Shown: positions 18,437 through 27,534 of the stretch, piece by piece
Numbering within the stretch: position 1 is the stretch's first letter
Layout of the letters: each line of letters starts with the position of its first letter
Assembly: GCF_023221595.1 (NCBI RefSeq)
Contig: NZ_CP096563.1
Span: 4,222,001 to 4,286,000 of the forward strand
DNA from: Rhodococcus qingshengii JCM 15477
Lineage (GTDB): Bacteria > Actinomycetota > Actinomycetes > Mycobacteriales > Mycobacteriaceae
Direction: 5' to 3'
DNA length: 64,000 bases
Notes under the pieces: model-generated
Told to the model about the DNA's origin: nothing
Database searches by the model: none
What the model saw: the letters and a program-made list of their open reading frames with translations, nothing else
Position numbers and translations under genes: made by a program

Positions 18437-19997
18437 ACGACCTGGTGTGCCATCCCGTGGCGCCACCGGGAATCGGCGGAGTGCGCTCTTCCACCTGAAC
18501 GTTCCCGTCCAAATCCGTCGCTCTGACCTGCACGGTGTGCAAACCTGAGCCCGCGTCCCACATCCAGGACCATTGACGCCACGTGTCGATCGAGTACTCC
18601 TGAGCCAGCGTCGCCGGTTGCCATTCACCGTTGTCGACGCGAACCTCGACCTTCTCGATCCCGCGATGCTGCGCCCAAGCAGTTCCCGCCACCAGCACCT
18701 GTCCCGGCTCGATCGGCGCCAAAGCTGCCGGCACCTCGATACGCGACGACGTCTTGATCGGTGCCTGCGCACCCCAACCGCGCTGGGTCCAATAGGCCTC
18801 GACCTTGTCGAAACGCGTGAGTTCCCACTCCGTCACCCACTTGGTGGCGGAGACGAAACCGTACAGGCCGGGAACTACCTGCCGAACGGGATAACCGTGC
18901 TCGAACGGCAACGGCTCACCGTTCATCGCCACGGCGAGAATCGCGTCACGGCCGTCGGTGACTATCTCGACCGGGGTGCCGACTGTGAAGCCGTCGACGC
19001 TGGTCGAGAGGAGCATGTCGGCGTCGGGATGGACACCGACTTCGTCGAGCAGGTCCTTCATGGGATAACCGATCCACTTCGCGTTTCCGGCCAGAACGCC
19101 GCCCACCTCGTTGGAAACACACGTCAGCGTGATGACCCGCTCGATGGGCGTTCGCGCCACCAGATCGTCGAACGACAACGTCATCTCCCGGTCCACCATT
19201 CCGTGAATCCGCAGTTCCCACGAATCCGTCGTCAATTGCGGAACGAGGAGAGCCGTGTCGATTCGGTAGAAGTCGTCGTTGGGCGTGATGTACGTCGATG
19301 CACCCGAAATCCCGATGTCCGCACCCGCCGGAATCGGCGGCGCCGGGTCAGCGGCGGTGGGCACGACAAAATCTTCACGATTCGCTACTGCTCCGGCGAT
19401 TCTCTGCCCCACGAACTTCCCGGCCGCACCCGCTGCCGCAGCCACTGCCAACGCCGCACCTGCCAGCAGAAGGAACTGACGACGAGGCAACCACGAGTCG
19501 GCGACGCCCGGCGAGAGCGGCACTTCGAGTTGTGTGATCAGCAACCGCAAGGTTGCGACGCCCGCCACCACACCGACCAACGTCGGGAACACGTACATCG
19601 CATCGGCAGTCGGGCGCTGCATCGCCGCATACACACCAACCGCGCCCAGAAGAACGAGAATGACGCTGCCGATCGGGCGGCGTCGCCGTTCCAGGAGCCC
19701 GGCCACCGCACCGAGCAGAACGATCAAGATCGACATTCCGATGAACAGCGCCGGCTTGTCATTGGTACCGAAAGTGTCGATCGCGAACTCGCGAGCCCAC
19801 GCCGGCGTTCGGTCGACGGTAGTCGCACCTACCGCGTAGAAGGGCGACGCGTCCGGGTTGATCGGCAACGCAACCAGTTCACCGACGCCCAGGACGACAG
19901 CCGCGGCCAAGACCCCGGAGATCGCGTGAGCAGCCCATCTACGACGCGGTGGACGAGATTCGGTGCTCGGGTGCTCGTCGATGTTCTGTGTGACCAT
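18423..19997 (-). CDS. Membrane-anchored molybdopterin-dependent oxidoreductase (sulfite-oxidase family)
   Basis: 524 residues. About five hydrophobic segments lie in the first 230 residues. They are followed by a sulfite-oxidase-type molybdopterin domain with the Mo-ligand Cys in ITLTCVSNEVGG and GYPVRQVVPGLYG, and then a C-terminal dimerisation domain (VEVRVDNGEWQPA). This domain order is common in actinobacteria for exported Mo enzymes held by a membrane domain. Substrate unknown. The ATG at 19997 (VTQNIDE) is chosen; longer starts run toward the divergent aroE gene. Confidence 0.88.
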   Translation of the reverse strand: MVTQNIDEHPSTESRPPRRRWAAHAISGVLAAAVVLGVGELVALPINPDASPFYAVGATTVDRTPAWAREFAIDTFGTNDKPALFIGMSILIVLLGAVAGLLERRRRPIGSVILVLLGAVGVYAAMQRPTADAMYVFPTLVGVVAGVATLRLLITQLEVPLSPGVADSWLPRRQFLLLAGAALAVAAAAGAAGKFVGQRIAGAVANREDFVVPTAADPAPPIPAGADIGISGASTYITPNDDFYRIDTALLVPQLTTDSWELRIHGMVDREMTLSFDDLVARTPIERVITLTCVSNEVGGVLAGNAKWIGYPMKDLLDEVGVHPDADMLLSTSVDGFTVGTPVEIVTDGRDAILAVAMNGEPLPFEHGYPVRQVVPGLYGFVSATKWVTEWELTRFDKVEAYWTQRGWGAQAPIKTSSRIEVPAALAPIEPGQVLVAGTAWAQHRGIEKVEVRVDNGEWQPATLAQEYSIDTWRQWSWMWDAGSGLHTVQVRATDLDGNVQVEERTPPIPGGATGWHTRSFTVK

Positions 19998-20124
19998 GTC
20001 GTCTCGGCTCTGTCGGTGCGAGTGGTGCTTCGATCGGATACCCGACATTCGGCGCTGCGGGCCATCCGGATGGGTGCACTCCTCCATCAAGAACTACTCC
20101 GAACTCGCGATTAGAGTGGGAACG

Positions 20125-20943
20125 ATGACCGTCGACCTCAACAAGGACACGCTCCTGTGCATGTCGCTCTCCGGGCGACCGAGCAACATCGGCACCAGAT
20201 TTCACAATTACCTCTACGAAGAATTGGGCTTGAACTTCGTCTACAAAGCCTTCACCACCGAAGACGTGCCAGCCGCGATCGCAGGCATACGAGCACTCGG
20301 GATTCGAGGCTGTGGGGTGTCGATGCCGTTCAAGGAACAGGTCATCGAGCACATCGACGTCATGCATGATTCGGCCAGCGCCATCGACTCCGTCAACACG
20401 ATCGTCAACGAGTCCGGAGTGCTGCACGCCTACAACACCGACTATCAGGCGGTGGCCGATCTACTGCGTGACAACAACGTCGACACGAGCCTGTCCGTCG
20501 CTGTCGCCGGCAGCGGTGGCATGGCAAAAGCAGTCGTCGCCGCGGTGCGCGACACCGGATTCACCGACGTCACCGTGATCGCCCGCAACCAGCAAGTGGG
20601 GTCATCGCTTGCGAAGCAGTACGGCTTCGACTGGCAGGCCGAACTCGGTGAGCTTCGTCCCGGTGTGCTGATCAACGCCACCCCGATCGGTATGTCCGGC
20701 GGCGCAGAAGCAGATGCACTGTCGTTCCCCGAGCACGCAGTGCGCGCAGCCGATGTCGTCTTCGACGTCGTCGCGATGCCTTCGAAGACGCCACTGATCG
20801 CGTTGGCGACCGAACTCGGCAAAACGGCGATCACAGGAGCGTCGGTCATTGCCCTTCAGGCCGCCGAGCAGTTCGTTCTCTACACCGGTGTGCGCCCGAG
20901 CGCGGAGCAGATCCAGCGAGCGTCGGAATACTCACGGGCGTAG
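20125..20943 (+). CDS. Shikimate 5-dehydrogenase family protein
   Basis: 272 residues with the shikimate dehydrogenase layout: an N-terminal substrate domain (SLSGRPSNIGTRFHN, MPFKEQ with catalytic Lys, NTDYQ with Asp) and a nucleotide domain (AGSGGMAKAVVAA). The N-terminus deviates from canonical AroE (usually GxPxxHSxSP), as in the AroE-like paralogues. The anabolic enzyme may be elsewhere and this copy may act on quinate or another cyclitol. Start ATG at 20125; divergent from the molybdoenzyme. Confidence 0.85.
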   Translation: MTVDLNKDTLLCMSLSGRPSNIGTRFHNYLYEELGLNFVYKAFTTEDVPAAIAGIRALGIRGCGVSMPFKEQVIEHIDVMHDSASAIDSVNTIVNESGVLHAYNTDYQAVADLLRDNNVDTSLSVAVAGSGGMAKAVVAAVRDTGFTDVTVIARNQQVGSSLAKQYGFDWQAELGELRPGVLINATPIGMSGGAEADALSFPEHAVRAADVVFDVVAMPSKTPLIALATELGKTAITGASVIALQAAEQFVLYTGVRPSAEQIQRASEYSRA

Positions 20944-20956
20944 GAACCACGTCGCC

Positions 20957-21418
20957 GTGAACGAGACCGGGGAGACTCCACCTCAACAACTCGCGCGGAA
21001 CTTCAACGAGTTGTTGCAAGAACTGCGCGTCGCGCTCTCTGGTGTGCAGATCCTGTTTGCCTTCCTGCTGGCCGTGGCATTCACCGAACGCTACGAGGAA
21101 GCGTCGGCGTACATCCGCGGCATCCACTTGGTGACGGTGATCCTTGTTGCCATCTCGTTCGGGTTCCTGATGGCACCCGCGGTCTGGCATCGCATGCTTT
21201 TCCGCCGTGGGCACCGCGAGAACATATTGCCCGTGGCCAACCGATTCGCCCTGTGCGGCATAGCCTTTCTGGCCGCCTCCATGACCGGCACGGTCCTGTT
21301 GATCGCCGAGGTCGCCGTCGGCGGAGTTGCCGCAAAGGTTTTGGCAGCGTGCGCCGCGATCATGTTCACGGCGCTGTGGTTTCTCGTGCCGTCATTCATC
21401 GATCGCACCAAGAGCTGA
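20957..21418 (+). CDS. DUF6328-type four-helix membrane protein
   Basis: 153 residues from the GTG at 20957. LLQELRVALSGVQILFAFLL is a conserved opening motif, followed by four predicted membrane segments and a short basic loop (RMLFRRGHREN). Function unknown. It lies 13 bases after the shikimate dehydrogenase gene and probably shares its transcript. It ends one base before the convergent sulfurtransferase. Confidence 0.8.
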   Translation: MNETGETPPQQLARNFNELLQELRVALSGVQILFAFLLAVAFTERYEEASAYIRGIHLVTVILVAISFGFLMAPAVWHRMLFRRGHRENILPVANRFALCGIAFLAASMTGTVLLIAEVAVGGVAAKVLAACAAIMFTALWFLVPSFIDRTKS

Positions 21419-21419
21419 C

Positions 21420-22256
21420 TCAGGCTCCGGTGTCGACGGCGCGAGTGCTGTCGTTGGACCACTGTGACCACGAGCCCGGGAACAGCGTCGCGTCGTAACC
21501 AGCGATCGCGAGCGCCGCGATCTCGTGCGCGGCAGTCACTCCGGATCCGCAGTACACCGCCACCTTGTCTCCGACGCCCAGTCCGGCGAATCGCTCACGC
21601 AGGTGGGTCGTATCCAGGAATCGCCCGTCGCCGGTGATGTTCTCGGCGGTCGGCGCGTTCACCGCACCGGGGATGTGCCCTGCGACGGGATCCATCGGCT
21701 CGACCTCGCCGCGGTACCGCTCCCCGGCTCGGGCGTCTAGAAGGACACCGCCCTCGCTCGTCCAGTTGCCGACACGGTCGATGTCGACAGTCGGCATGTT
21801 GCCGCCGGTGAAAGTCACGTCGCCCGGGCTGACGGACTCGCCGATACCGGCCGCCAACGGCAGTCCTGCGGACTCCCAGGCCTGCAGCCCGCCGTCGAGC
21901 AGTCGGACATCCGAGAGTCCGGCCCACCGCAGCAGCCACCAACCACGGGCCGCGGCCGTGTTGCCGGTGGCGTCGTAAAGCACCACCGAATCACCGTCGT
22001 CGATTCCCCAACGACGCGCCGCGTCCTGCAGGTCTTCGAGACTCGGCAGCGGATGCCTCCCCTCGTCCGGCGACGGCGGCGAGGCAAGTTCCTCGTCGAG
22101 GTTCACGAATACCGCACCGGGAATATGGCCGTCGCGAAAATGCTGCTCGCCGTTCGAATCACCCAGCGCCCATCGGACATCGAGCAATCGCGGCGCAGCG
22201 CCGGCCTCGATGAGAGCGGACAGTTCTTCGACGTCGATCAGCACGGGAAGTGTCAT
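21420..22256 (-). CDS. Sulfurtransferase with two rhodanese domains (SseA-like)
   Basis: 278 residues, tandem rhodanese domains. The second carries the active loop YCGSGVTAAHE, whose CGSGVTA signature is typical of 3-mercaptopyruvate sulfurtransferases; the first is inactive. It transfers sulfane sulfur to cyanide or thiols in the cytosol. The ATG at 22256 is preferred over an upstream start inside the gap to the lysE-family gene. Confidence 0.88.
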   Translation of the reverse strand: MTLPVLIDVEELSALIEAGAAPRLLDVRWALGDSNGEQHFRDGHIPGAVFVNLDEELASPPSPDEGRHPLPSLEDLQDAARRWGIDDGDSVVLYDATGNTAAARGWWLLRWAGLSDVRLLDGGLQAWESAGLPLAAGIGESVSPGDVTFTGGNMPTVDIDRVGNWTSEGGVLLDARAGERYRGEVEPMDPVAGHIPGAVNAPTAENITGDGRFLDTTHLRERFAGLGVGDKVAVYCGSGVTAAHEIAALAIAGYDATLFPGSWSQWSNDSTRAVDTGA

Positions 22257-22278
22257 GAGCCCATCCTGACACGACCAC

Positions 22279-22902
22279 TCATGCAACCCCGAAGAAGGCA
22301 CCGAGACCCACCAACAACACTCCCGTCACCACGTCGATTCGCTTGCCGACGCCAGGGCGACGCAGCTTCTTGCCGGCTCCGGCTGCCAACACCACCACGA
22401 TCGCCCACCACAGCGCCGCGGCGACCACCGTCGCGCCCGCCAACATCAACGTGCGCAGCCCTGCGCCTTCACCCGGCTCGATGAATTGCGGGAGTAGCCC
22501 GAGAAAGAACAACAGCGCCTTCGGGTTCAGCAGGTTCGAGAGGAAGCCGTAGCGAAATGCTGTGGTGACCGCGATCGGTTCTTTCGCTGCCGGAATTCCC
22601 TCGTCCGAGGCTCGGGCCTTGAAAGCACTTCGAATCGCGGAGATGCCGAGCCAGGTCAGATATGCCGCCCCGGCGTAGGTGAGCGCGGAGAGCAACTGCG
22701 GCCGTGTTGCCACAAGTGCGGAGAGACCAAGTGACGCGGCAGCGGTGTGAACGAAGAGCCCGGAAATCACACCGGCGGCCACCACCGCGCCGGTCCGACG
22801 ATCTGCCAGAGAATGACGCAGGATCAGGACAAAATCCGGTCCCGGCGTGAACAGGACGATGGATAGCAGGGAGCCGAAAGCGAGCCATTGACCGACACTC
22901 AT
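22279..22902 (-). CDS. LysE/RhtB-family amino-acid exporter
   Basis: 207 residues, six hydrophobic segments, and the family signature FTPGPDFVLILRHSL at the N-terminus followed by NPKALLFFLGLLPQF. It probably exports an amino acid. It is divergent from an Lrp/AsnC regulator that likely senses the substrate, the arrangement known for lysine/arginine and branched-chain exporters. Substrate not determinable here. Confidence 0.88.
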   Translation of the reverse strand: MSVGQWLAFGSLLSIVLFTPGPDFVLILRHSLADRRTGAVVAAGVISGLFVHTAAASLGLSALVATRPQLLSALTYAGAAYLTWLGISAIRSAFKARASDEGIPAAKEPIAVTTAFRYGFLSNLLNPKALLFFLGLLPQFIEPGEGAGLRTLMLAGATVVAAALWWAIVVVLAAGAGKKLRRPGVGKRIDVVTGVLLVGLGAFFGVA

Positions 22903-23004
22903 CCGAAATACCTCACACCCGAGCTGATTCGAGACACATGTTCATGCCAGGAGTGTGCAACTGGATCCGGGAAGTTCAAAACGACTCCGGATATAGTTCG
23001 GCAG

Positions 23005-23478
23005 ATGACGAAGAATGAGCCTCTGGATCCGGTGGACTGGAAGATTTTGGCCGAATTGCAGAACGACGCGTCGATCACCAACAAGGTGTTGGCCGATCGA
23101 GTCGGCTTGGCGACGTCCTCGTGCCACGAGCGCGTACGACGCCTACGCGCCAACGGCACGATCAGCGGCATCCATGCGGTTGTCGATCCGGCAGCCGTTG
23201 GCCGGTCGATGCAGGCGATCATCGCCGTTCAATTGCGACCACACCGCCGCGACCTCGTCGACCGCTTCACAGCCGACGCGCTCGCATTGCCGGAAACCCT
23301 TGCCCTCTTCAACGTCTCGGGCCCGGAGGATTTCTTCCTCCACGTCGCGGTCCGCGACAGTGCTCATCTACAACGGGTACTGATCGACCACCTCGCCGCG
23401 CACCCCGAGGTCTGGCACGCCCAAACGCACCTCATCTACGGCAAAGCGGTCACCTCGCCCATCCGACCGGACAGGTAA
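23005..23478 (+). CDS. Lrp/AsnC-family regulator
   Basis: 157 residues. The HTH is DWKILAELQNDASITNKVLA followed by GLATSSCHERVRRL. A C-terminal RAM (amino-acid binding) domain follows. The ATG at 23005 starts right before the DNA-binding domain. It is divergent from the LysE-family exporter with 102 bases between starts and is the likely regulator of it. Confidence 0.87.
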   Translation: MTKNEPLDPVDWKILAELQNDASITNKVLADRVGLATSSCHERVRRLRANGTISGIHAVVDPAAVGRSMQAIIAVQLRPHRRDLVDRFTADALALPETLALFNVSGPEDFFLHVAVRDSAHLQRVLIDHLAAHPEVWHAQTHLIYGKAVTSPIRPDR

Positions 23479-23514
23479 TTCGCGCCCCGAGGTGGTCGGG
23501 CAGAATCACTGACC

Positions 23515-24753
23515 ATGTCGGACTCCACAGAAACCACCGAACCGGAAGCCGTTCGCAGCAACTCACAACCGATGAGCGCAGGCATCGTCACGGCCCTCGT
23601 CGGCTTCACCAGTTCGTTCGCGGTGGTGCTCACCGGGCTCGCCGCCGTCGGTGCGGACGCAACCGAGGCGGCGTCCGGTCTGTTGGTTCTGTGCGTGACC
23701 CAAGCGTTGGGAATGCTCTGGCTCTCACGCCGGTATCGGATGCCGATCACCCTCGCCTGGTCGACGCCCGGTGCCGCTCTGCTCGCCGGCGCGGGTGCGG
23801 TCGAGGGTGGGTGGCCGGCCGCGGTCGGCGCCTTCGTCGTCGTGGGAATCGCGATAGTGCTGACCGGATTGTGGCCGACGCTCGGAAGGATCATCTCGGC
23901 AATCCCGACGCCCCTCGCGCAGGCGATGCTCGCCGGAGTTCTGATGCCGCTGTGCCTGGCGCCGATCATCGCCGTCCGGGACGCACCGGCAGCGGTCGCA
24001 CCGGTCATCCTGGTCTGGCTTGCGGCGCAACGCTTCTCCAAGCGATGGGCGGTTCCGCTCGCGTTTCTCACCGCAGCGATCGTGATCGGGATCAGCCTCG
24101 TCACGTCGGATCGCACGCTCGACGCCGGCGCCATGATCCCCCGCATCGATCTCACCGCGCCGTCGTGGACCTGGCAGGCGATGATCGGCATCGCCGTTCC
24201 GCTCTACATCGTCACGATGGCTTCGCAGAACATTCCCGGTGTGGCGGTGATGAATTCGTTCGGATACACCGTTCCCTGGCGACCGTCAATGATCGTGACG
24301 GGTATCGGCACCATCGTCGGCGCTCCGGCCGGTGGCCACGCGATCAACCTCGCGGCGATCAGCGCAGCCCTGGCCGCCGCCCCCACCGCACATCCGGATC
24401 CCAAACGCCGATGGATCGCTGCCTTCACCGCAGGCTGGGCGTATCTCGTTCTCGCTGCGGGCGCGGCCGCCGTGGCCGCCTTGGTAGCTGCCGCTCCGGC
24501 CGGCGTCGTGGAAACTGTTGCCGGACTGGCACTCCTGGCAACACTGGCCGGCGCCCTCACTTCGGCGCTGAGCGAGGCGAGTGAACGTGAAGGCGCCGTG
24601 GTCACGTTTCTGATCGCCGCATCCGGCGTCAGTATCCTGGGAATCGGTTCGGCATTCTGGGCACTGTTGGTGGGACTGATCGTGCGCGCCGTCCTACAGG
24701 GCACCACCCTGCCCCCACTCTCGCGAAAGTCCTCACTACAGTCGAAGCCGTGA
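23515..24753 (+). CDS. BenE-family transporter (benzoate/H+ symporter family)
   Basis: 412-residue inner-membrane protein with about twelve hydrophobic segments and the BenE motif MPITLAWSTPGAALL. It also has NAT-like repeats such as AGVLMPLCLAPI and NIPGVAVMNSFGY. The family is named for benzoate uptake in Acinetobacter, but no aromatic degradation genes are nearby, so the substrate is open. Its stop overlaps the thioesterase GTG start by four bases (GTGA). Confidence 0.85.
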   Translation: MSDSTETTEPEAVRSNSQPMSAGIVTALVGFTSSFAVVLTGLAAVGADATEAASGLLVLCVTQALGMLWLSRRYRMPITLAWSTPGAALLAGAGAVEGGWPAAVGAFVVVGIAIVLTGLWPTLGRIISAIPTPLAQAMLAGVLMPLCLAPIIAVRDAPAAVAPVILVWLAAQRFSKRWAVPLAFLTAAIVIGISLVTSDRTLDAGAMIPRIDLTAPSWTWQAMIGIAVPLYIVTMASQNIPGVAVMNSFGYTVPWRPSMIVTGIGTIVGAPAGGHAINLAAISAALAAAPTAHPDPKRRWIAAFTAGWAYLVLAAGAAAVAALVAAAPAGVVETVAGLALLATLAGALTSALSEASEREGAVVTFLIAASGVSILGIGSAFWALLVGLIVRAVLQGTTLPPLSRKSSLQSKP

Positions 24754-25199
24754 GCACAGCGCAGACGCCCCCGTCGATCAGCGAGTTTCCCGTTCTCTGG
24801 CCCGTCCCGACGCGGTGGGACGACAACGATCACTACGGCCACGTCAACAACGTGACCTACTACTCGTACTTCGACACCGCGGTCAACGCCTGGCTGATGT
24901 CTTCCACAGGAACCGACATCCGCACCCTGCCTGCCATCGGCGTCGTCGCCGAGACGTCGTGCCGGTACCTGAGCGAACTGTCGTTCCCCGAGCAGTTGCA
25001 GGTGGGTATCTCCGTCGAGAAGCTGGGCACCAAGAGCATCGTCTACGCCCTGGCGATATTCCACGAGGTCGACGGTGGCAATTGGGAACCCGCTGCCACC
25101 GGCCGCTTTGTCCACGTCTACGTCGACGCCGACACCCGTAAGCCGGTGGAGATCCCGGCGGCCATCAGATCTGCAGCCGGGATCTTGACCGAAAACTAG
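24750..25199 (+). CDS. Acyl-CoA thioesterase, 4HBT hotdog family
   Basis: 149 residues. The hotdog active-site segment is RWDDNDHYGHVNNVTYYSYFD, with Asp in the catalytic loop and the usual HVNN. The product hydrolyses a CoA thioester. The GTG start is coupled to the BenE-type gene. The stop lies in a CTAG shared with the stop of the convergent phosphotransferase. Confidence 0.87.
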   Translation: MSTAQTPPSISEFPVLWPVPTRWDDNDHYGHVNNVTYYSYFDTAVNAWLMSSTGTDIRTLPAIGVVAETSCRYLSELSFPEQLQVGISVEKLGTKSIVYALAIFHEVDGGNWEPAATGRFVHVYVDADTRKPVEIPAAIRSAAGILTEN

Positions 25200-26224
25200 C
25201 TCAGGCCGAGCTGACCTGCCGTCAAGACGGCGCGTGCAACGATTCCGTCGATCAGCGCGACCGTCGGGCCGCCGTGCTCGGCCTTGTTGCGCGGATCGTC
25301 GAGAATGCGTCGCAGCACGCCCTCCGCGATGATCGAGAGCTTCCACAGAGCGAGTACGTGCCAGTATCCGACCGCTGACACGTCGCGGCCAGTCGCCTCG
25401 ACGTAGGCAGCGACCAGCTCGTCACGGTTCGGGAAGCCTTCCAGCGTGGACGCCATGAACGGACCGGCAACCTTGTCACCGGCTTCCGGCCAGTACGCGA
25501 GTAGCGCACCGAGGTCCGCGAGCGGCTCCCCCAACGTGCACAGCTCCCAGTCGACGACGGCAACGATGCGCCCCTCGGCCGGATCGGTGATGACGTTGTT
25601 GAGGTGGAAGTCGCCGTGAACCAACGTCACTTCGTTCTGTTCCGGAATGTTTCGGTGCAGAATCTCGGCCAATCGGTCGACATCCGGAACATCGCGGGTC
25701 TTCGACTTCTCCCACTGCGCCGACCACCGCTTGAGCTGACGCTCGGCAAAGGGCTTGCGGCTGGCCAGGTCGTCCAGCCCGGTCTCTTCCAGGTCAACTC
25801 CGTGGATGCTGGCGAGGGTTTTGGGCATCGCCAAGCCGACCGCGCGACGCTCGTCCTCGGTCAACTTCTGAGCCACCGGAACGCCGTCGATCACAACGCC
25901 GTCGATGTAGCTCATGAGGACCAGCGGAGCGTCCGTGATCTCCGGATCTTCCGTGATGCCGAGGATCTTCGGAACCGGCACTTTGGTTCCCTGGAGCGAG
26001 GACAGGATGCGGTGCTCGCGAACGACGTCGTGCGCGGACGCCAACAACGTGCCGAGTGGAGGTCTGCGCAGTACCCACCGTCCTCCGCCCGCATCCGTCA
26101 CGGAGTAGGTCAGGTTCGATTGCCCGTTACCGATCCTCTCGAAAGTCAGTGGTGTCGTGGCGCCGACCCCCAGTTCGGCGATCCACGCGGAAACAGCTTC
26201 TTCGTTCAAACCGACTGCAGTCAC
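25196..26224 (-). CDS. APH-type phosphotransferase (acyl-CoA-associated subgroup)
   Basis: 342 residues from the GTG at 26224; another GTG at 26272 would add 16 residues of no known similarity. Kinase-like fold: nucleotide loop GNGQSNLTY, the Brenner motif LVHGDFHLNNV with catalytic Asp, and VVDWELCTLGEP for the metal Asp. The group is often found with acyl-CoA dehydrogenases (ACAD10-like) in fatty-acid or steroid catabolism, here beside a thioesterase. Exact substrate unknown. Confidence 0.85.
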   Translation of the reverse strand: MTAVGLNEEAVSAWIAELGVGATTPLTFERIGNGQSNLTYSVTDAGGGRWVLRRPPLGTLLASAHDVVREHRILSSLQGTKVPVPKILGITEDPEITDAPLVLMSYIDGVVIDGVPVAQKLTEDERRAVGLAMPKTLASIHGVDLEETGLDDLASRKPFAERQLKRWSAQWEKSKTRDVPDVDRLAEILHRNIPEQNEVTLVHGDFHLNNVITDPAEGRIVAVVDWELCTLGEPLADLGALLAYWPEAGDKVAGPFMASTLEGFPNRDELVAAYVEATGRDVSAVGYWHVLALWKLSIIAEGVLRRILDDPRNKAEHGGPTVALIDGIVARAVLTAGQLGLS

Positions 26225-26338
26225 CGCACCGATGCTAGCGGTTGAAGTCCGATCGGTTGGCCGTACCGACACGTTTGTTACTCGCCAGTTCGCAGTTCAG
26301 GTCTTGATACGGCAGTGAAAATACTTGCGGATTTCCCA

Positions 26339-26355
26339 ATCAGGGGGATCCTGAT
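26339..26355. promoter_or_regulatory. Dyad upstream of the 2-oxoacid dehydrogenase operon
   Basis: ATCAGG-GGGAT-CCTGAT is a perfect 6-5-6 inverted repeat about 90 bases before the E1-alpha ATG, a plausible operator. No regulator gene lies next to it. The rest of the 221-base gap between 26224 and 26446 holds no gene. Confidence 0.35.
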
Positions 26356-26445
26356 GGTAGAGCGACAACTGCATACGACACATCGGGATTGTGCGGCGTA
26401 CTCACGAGGCGCGCCGGGCATGAGCAGAAACCGAGGTGAGCGAAG

Positions 26446-27534
26446 ATGATCGACAACCTCGATTATCCGGTCCAACTCATCCAACCGAACGGCGCACGGG
26501 TGTGCCGTCCCGAATTCGACCGCCTGATAACGGACATCGGGCCTGACGAACTGCTGTCGTTGTATCGCGATCTCGTCGTGAGTCGCCGCATCGACACCGA
26601 AGCTGTTGCCCTGCAGCGTCAAGGCGAAATCGGTTTGTGGGCTCCGATGCTCGGTCAGGAAGCCGCGCAGGTCGGTTCCGCGAGAGCGCTCGCCCCAGAC
26701 GACTTCGCGTTCACCAGCTACCGCGAACATGCCGTCGCGTACTGCCGGGGTGTTCCCCCCGAATTGCTGACCACCATGTGGCGAGGAATCTCCCATTCCG
26801 GTTGGGATCCAGAACAATTCAACGTCACCAATCCGGCGATCGTCGTCGGCTCCCAAGGGCTGCACGCCACCGGATACGCACTCGGCGCACACCTGGACGG
26901 CGCCGAGATCGCAACGATCGCGTACTTCGGCGACGGCGCCACAAGTCAGGGTGACATCGCCGAGGCGATGGGATTTGCCGCCAGTTTCCGTGTCGGCGTT
27001 GTCTTCTTCTGCCAGAACAACCAGTGGGCAATCAGTGAACCGGTATCCCTGCAGTCCCGTACACCCATCTCGCATCGGGCGATCGGTTACGGTATTCCGG
27101 CGATCCGCGTCGACGGTAACGACGTCCTTGCCGTGCTCGCCGTGACGCGCTCGGCGCTCTATCGCGCACGCGAAGGCAGCGGCCCGACGTTCATCGAGGC
27201 GATCACCTGCCGGATGGGCCCGCACACGACCTCCGACGATCCGAGCAGGTACCGCACCGATACGGATATGTCGGAGTGGAAAAGCCGCGATCCGCTCGAG
27301 CGAATGCGTCTGCTCCTCGGCCGTCGCGATCTTCTCGGAGAAAACGAACTCAGCACCATCGCGGCAGCCGCCGACGACGTCGCCGCTGGACTGCGACGCG
27401 CAACCATCGCGCTCGCCGATCCGCCCCCGTCAGCGCTCTTCGATCACGTCTACGCCGAGGCACACCCACTGGTCGACGCTGAACGCGAAGAGCATCGCGC
27501 GTATCTGGGCAGCCTGGAAGGGGCTTCGTCATGA
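26446..27534 (+). CDS. bkdA: 2-oxoacid dehydrogenase E1 component, alpha subunit
   Basis: 362 residues, thiamine-diphosphate dependent. The TPP motif runs from YFGDGATSQGD to FCQNNQWAIS near residues 165-195. The phosphorylation-loop region has ISHRAIGYGIPAIRVDGND. Together with the next two genes it decarboxylates a branched-chain 2-oxoacid or pyruvate. The E1-alpha/E1-beta/E2 order without E3 is typical of actinobacterial Bkd complexes, which share lipoamide dehydrogenase encoded elsewhere. Ribosome site GAGGTGA precedes the ATG. It overlaps E1-beta by four bases (ATGA). Confidence 0.88.
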   Translation: MIDNLDYPVQLIQPNGARVCRPEFDRLITDIGPDELLSLYRDLVVSRRIDTEAVALQRQGEIGLWAPMLGQEAAQVGSARALAPDDFAFTSYREHAVAYCRGVPPELLTTMWRGISHSGWDPEQFNVTNPAIVVGSQGLHATGYALGAHLDGAEIATIAYFGDGATSQGDIAEAMGFAASFRVGVVFFCQNNQWAISEPVSLQSRTPISHRAIGYGIPAIRVDGNDVLAVLAVTRSALYRAREGSGPTFIEAITCRMGPHTTSDDPSRYRTDTDMSEWKSRDPLERMRLLLGRRDLLGENELSTIAAAADDVAAGLRRATIALADPPPSALFDHVYAEAHPLVDAEREEHRAYLGSLEGASS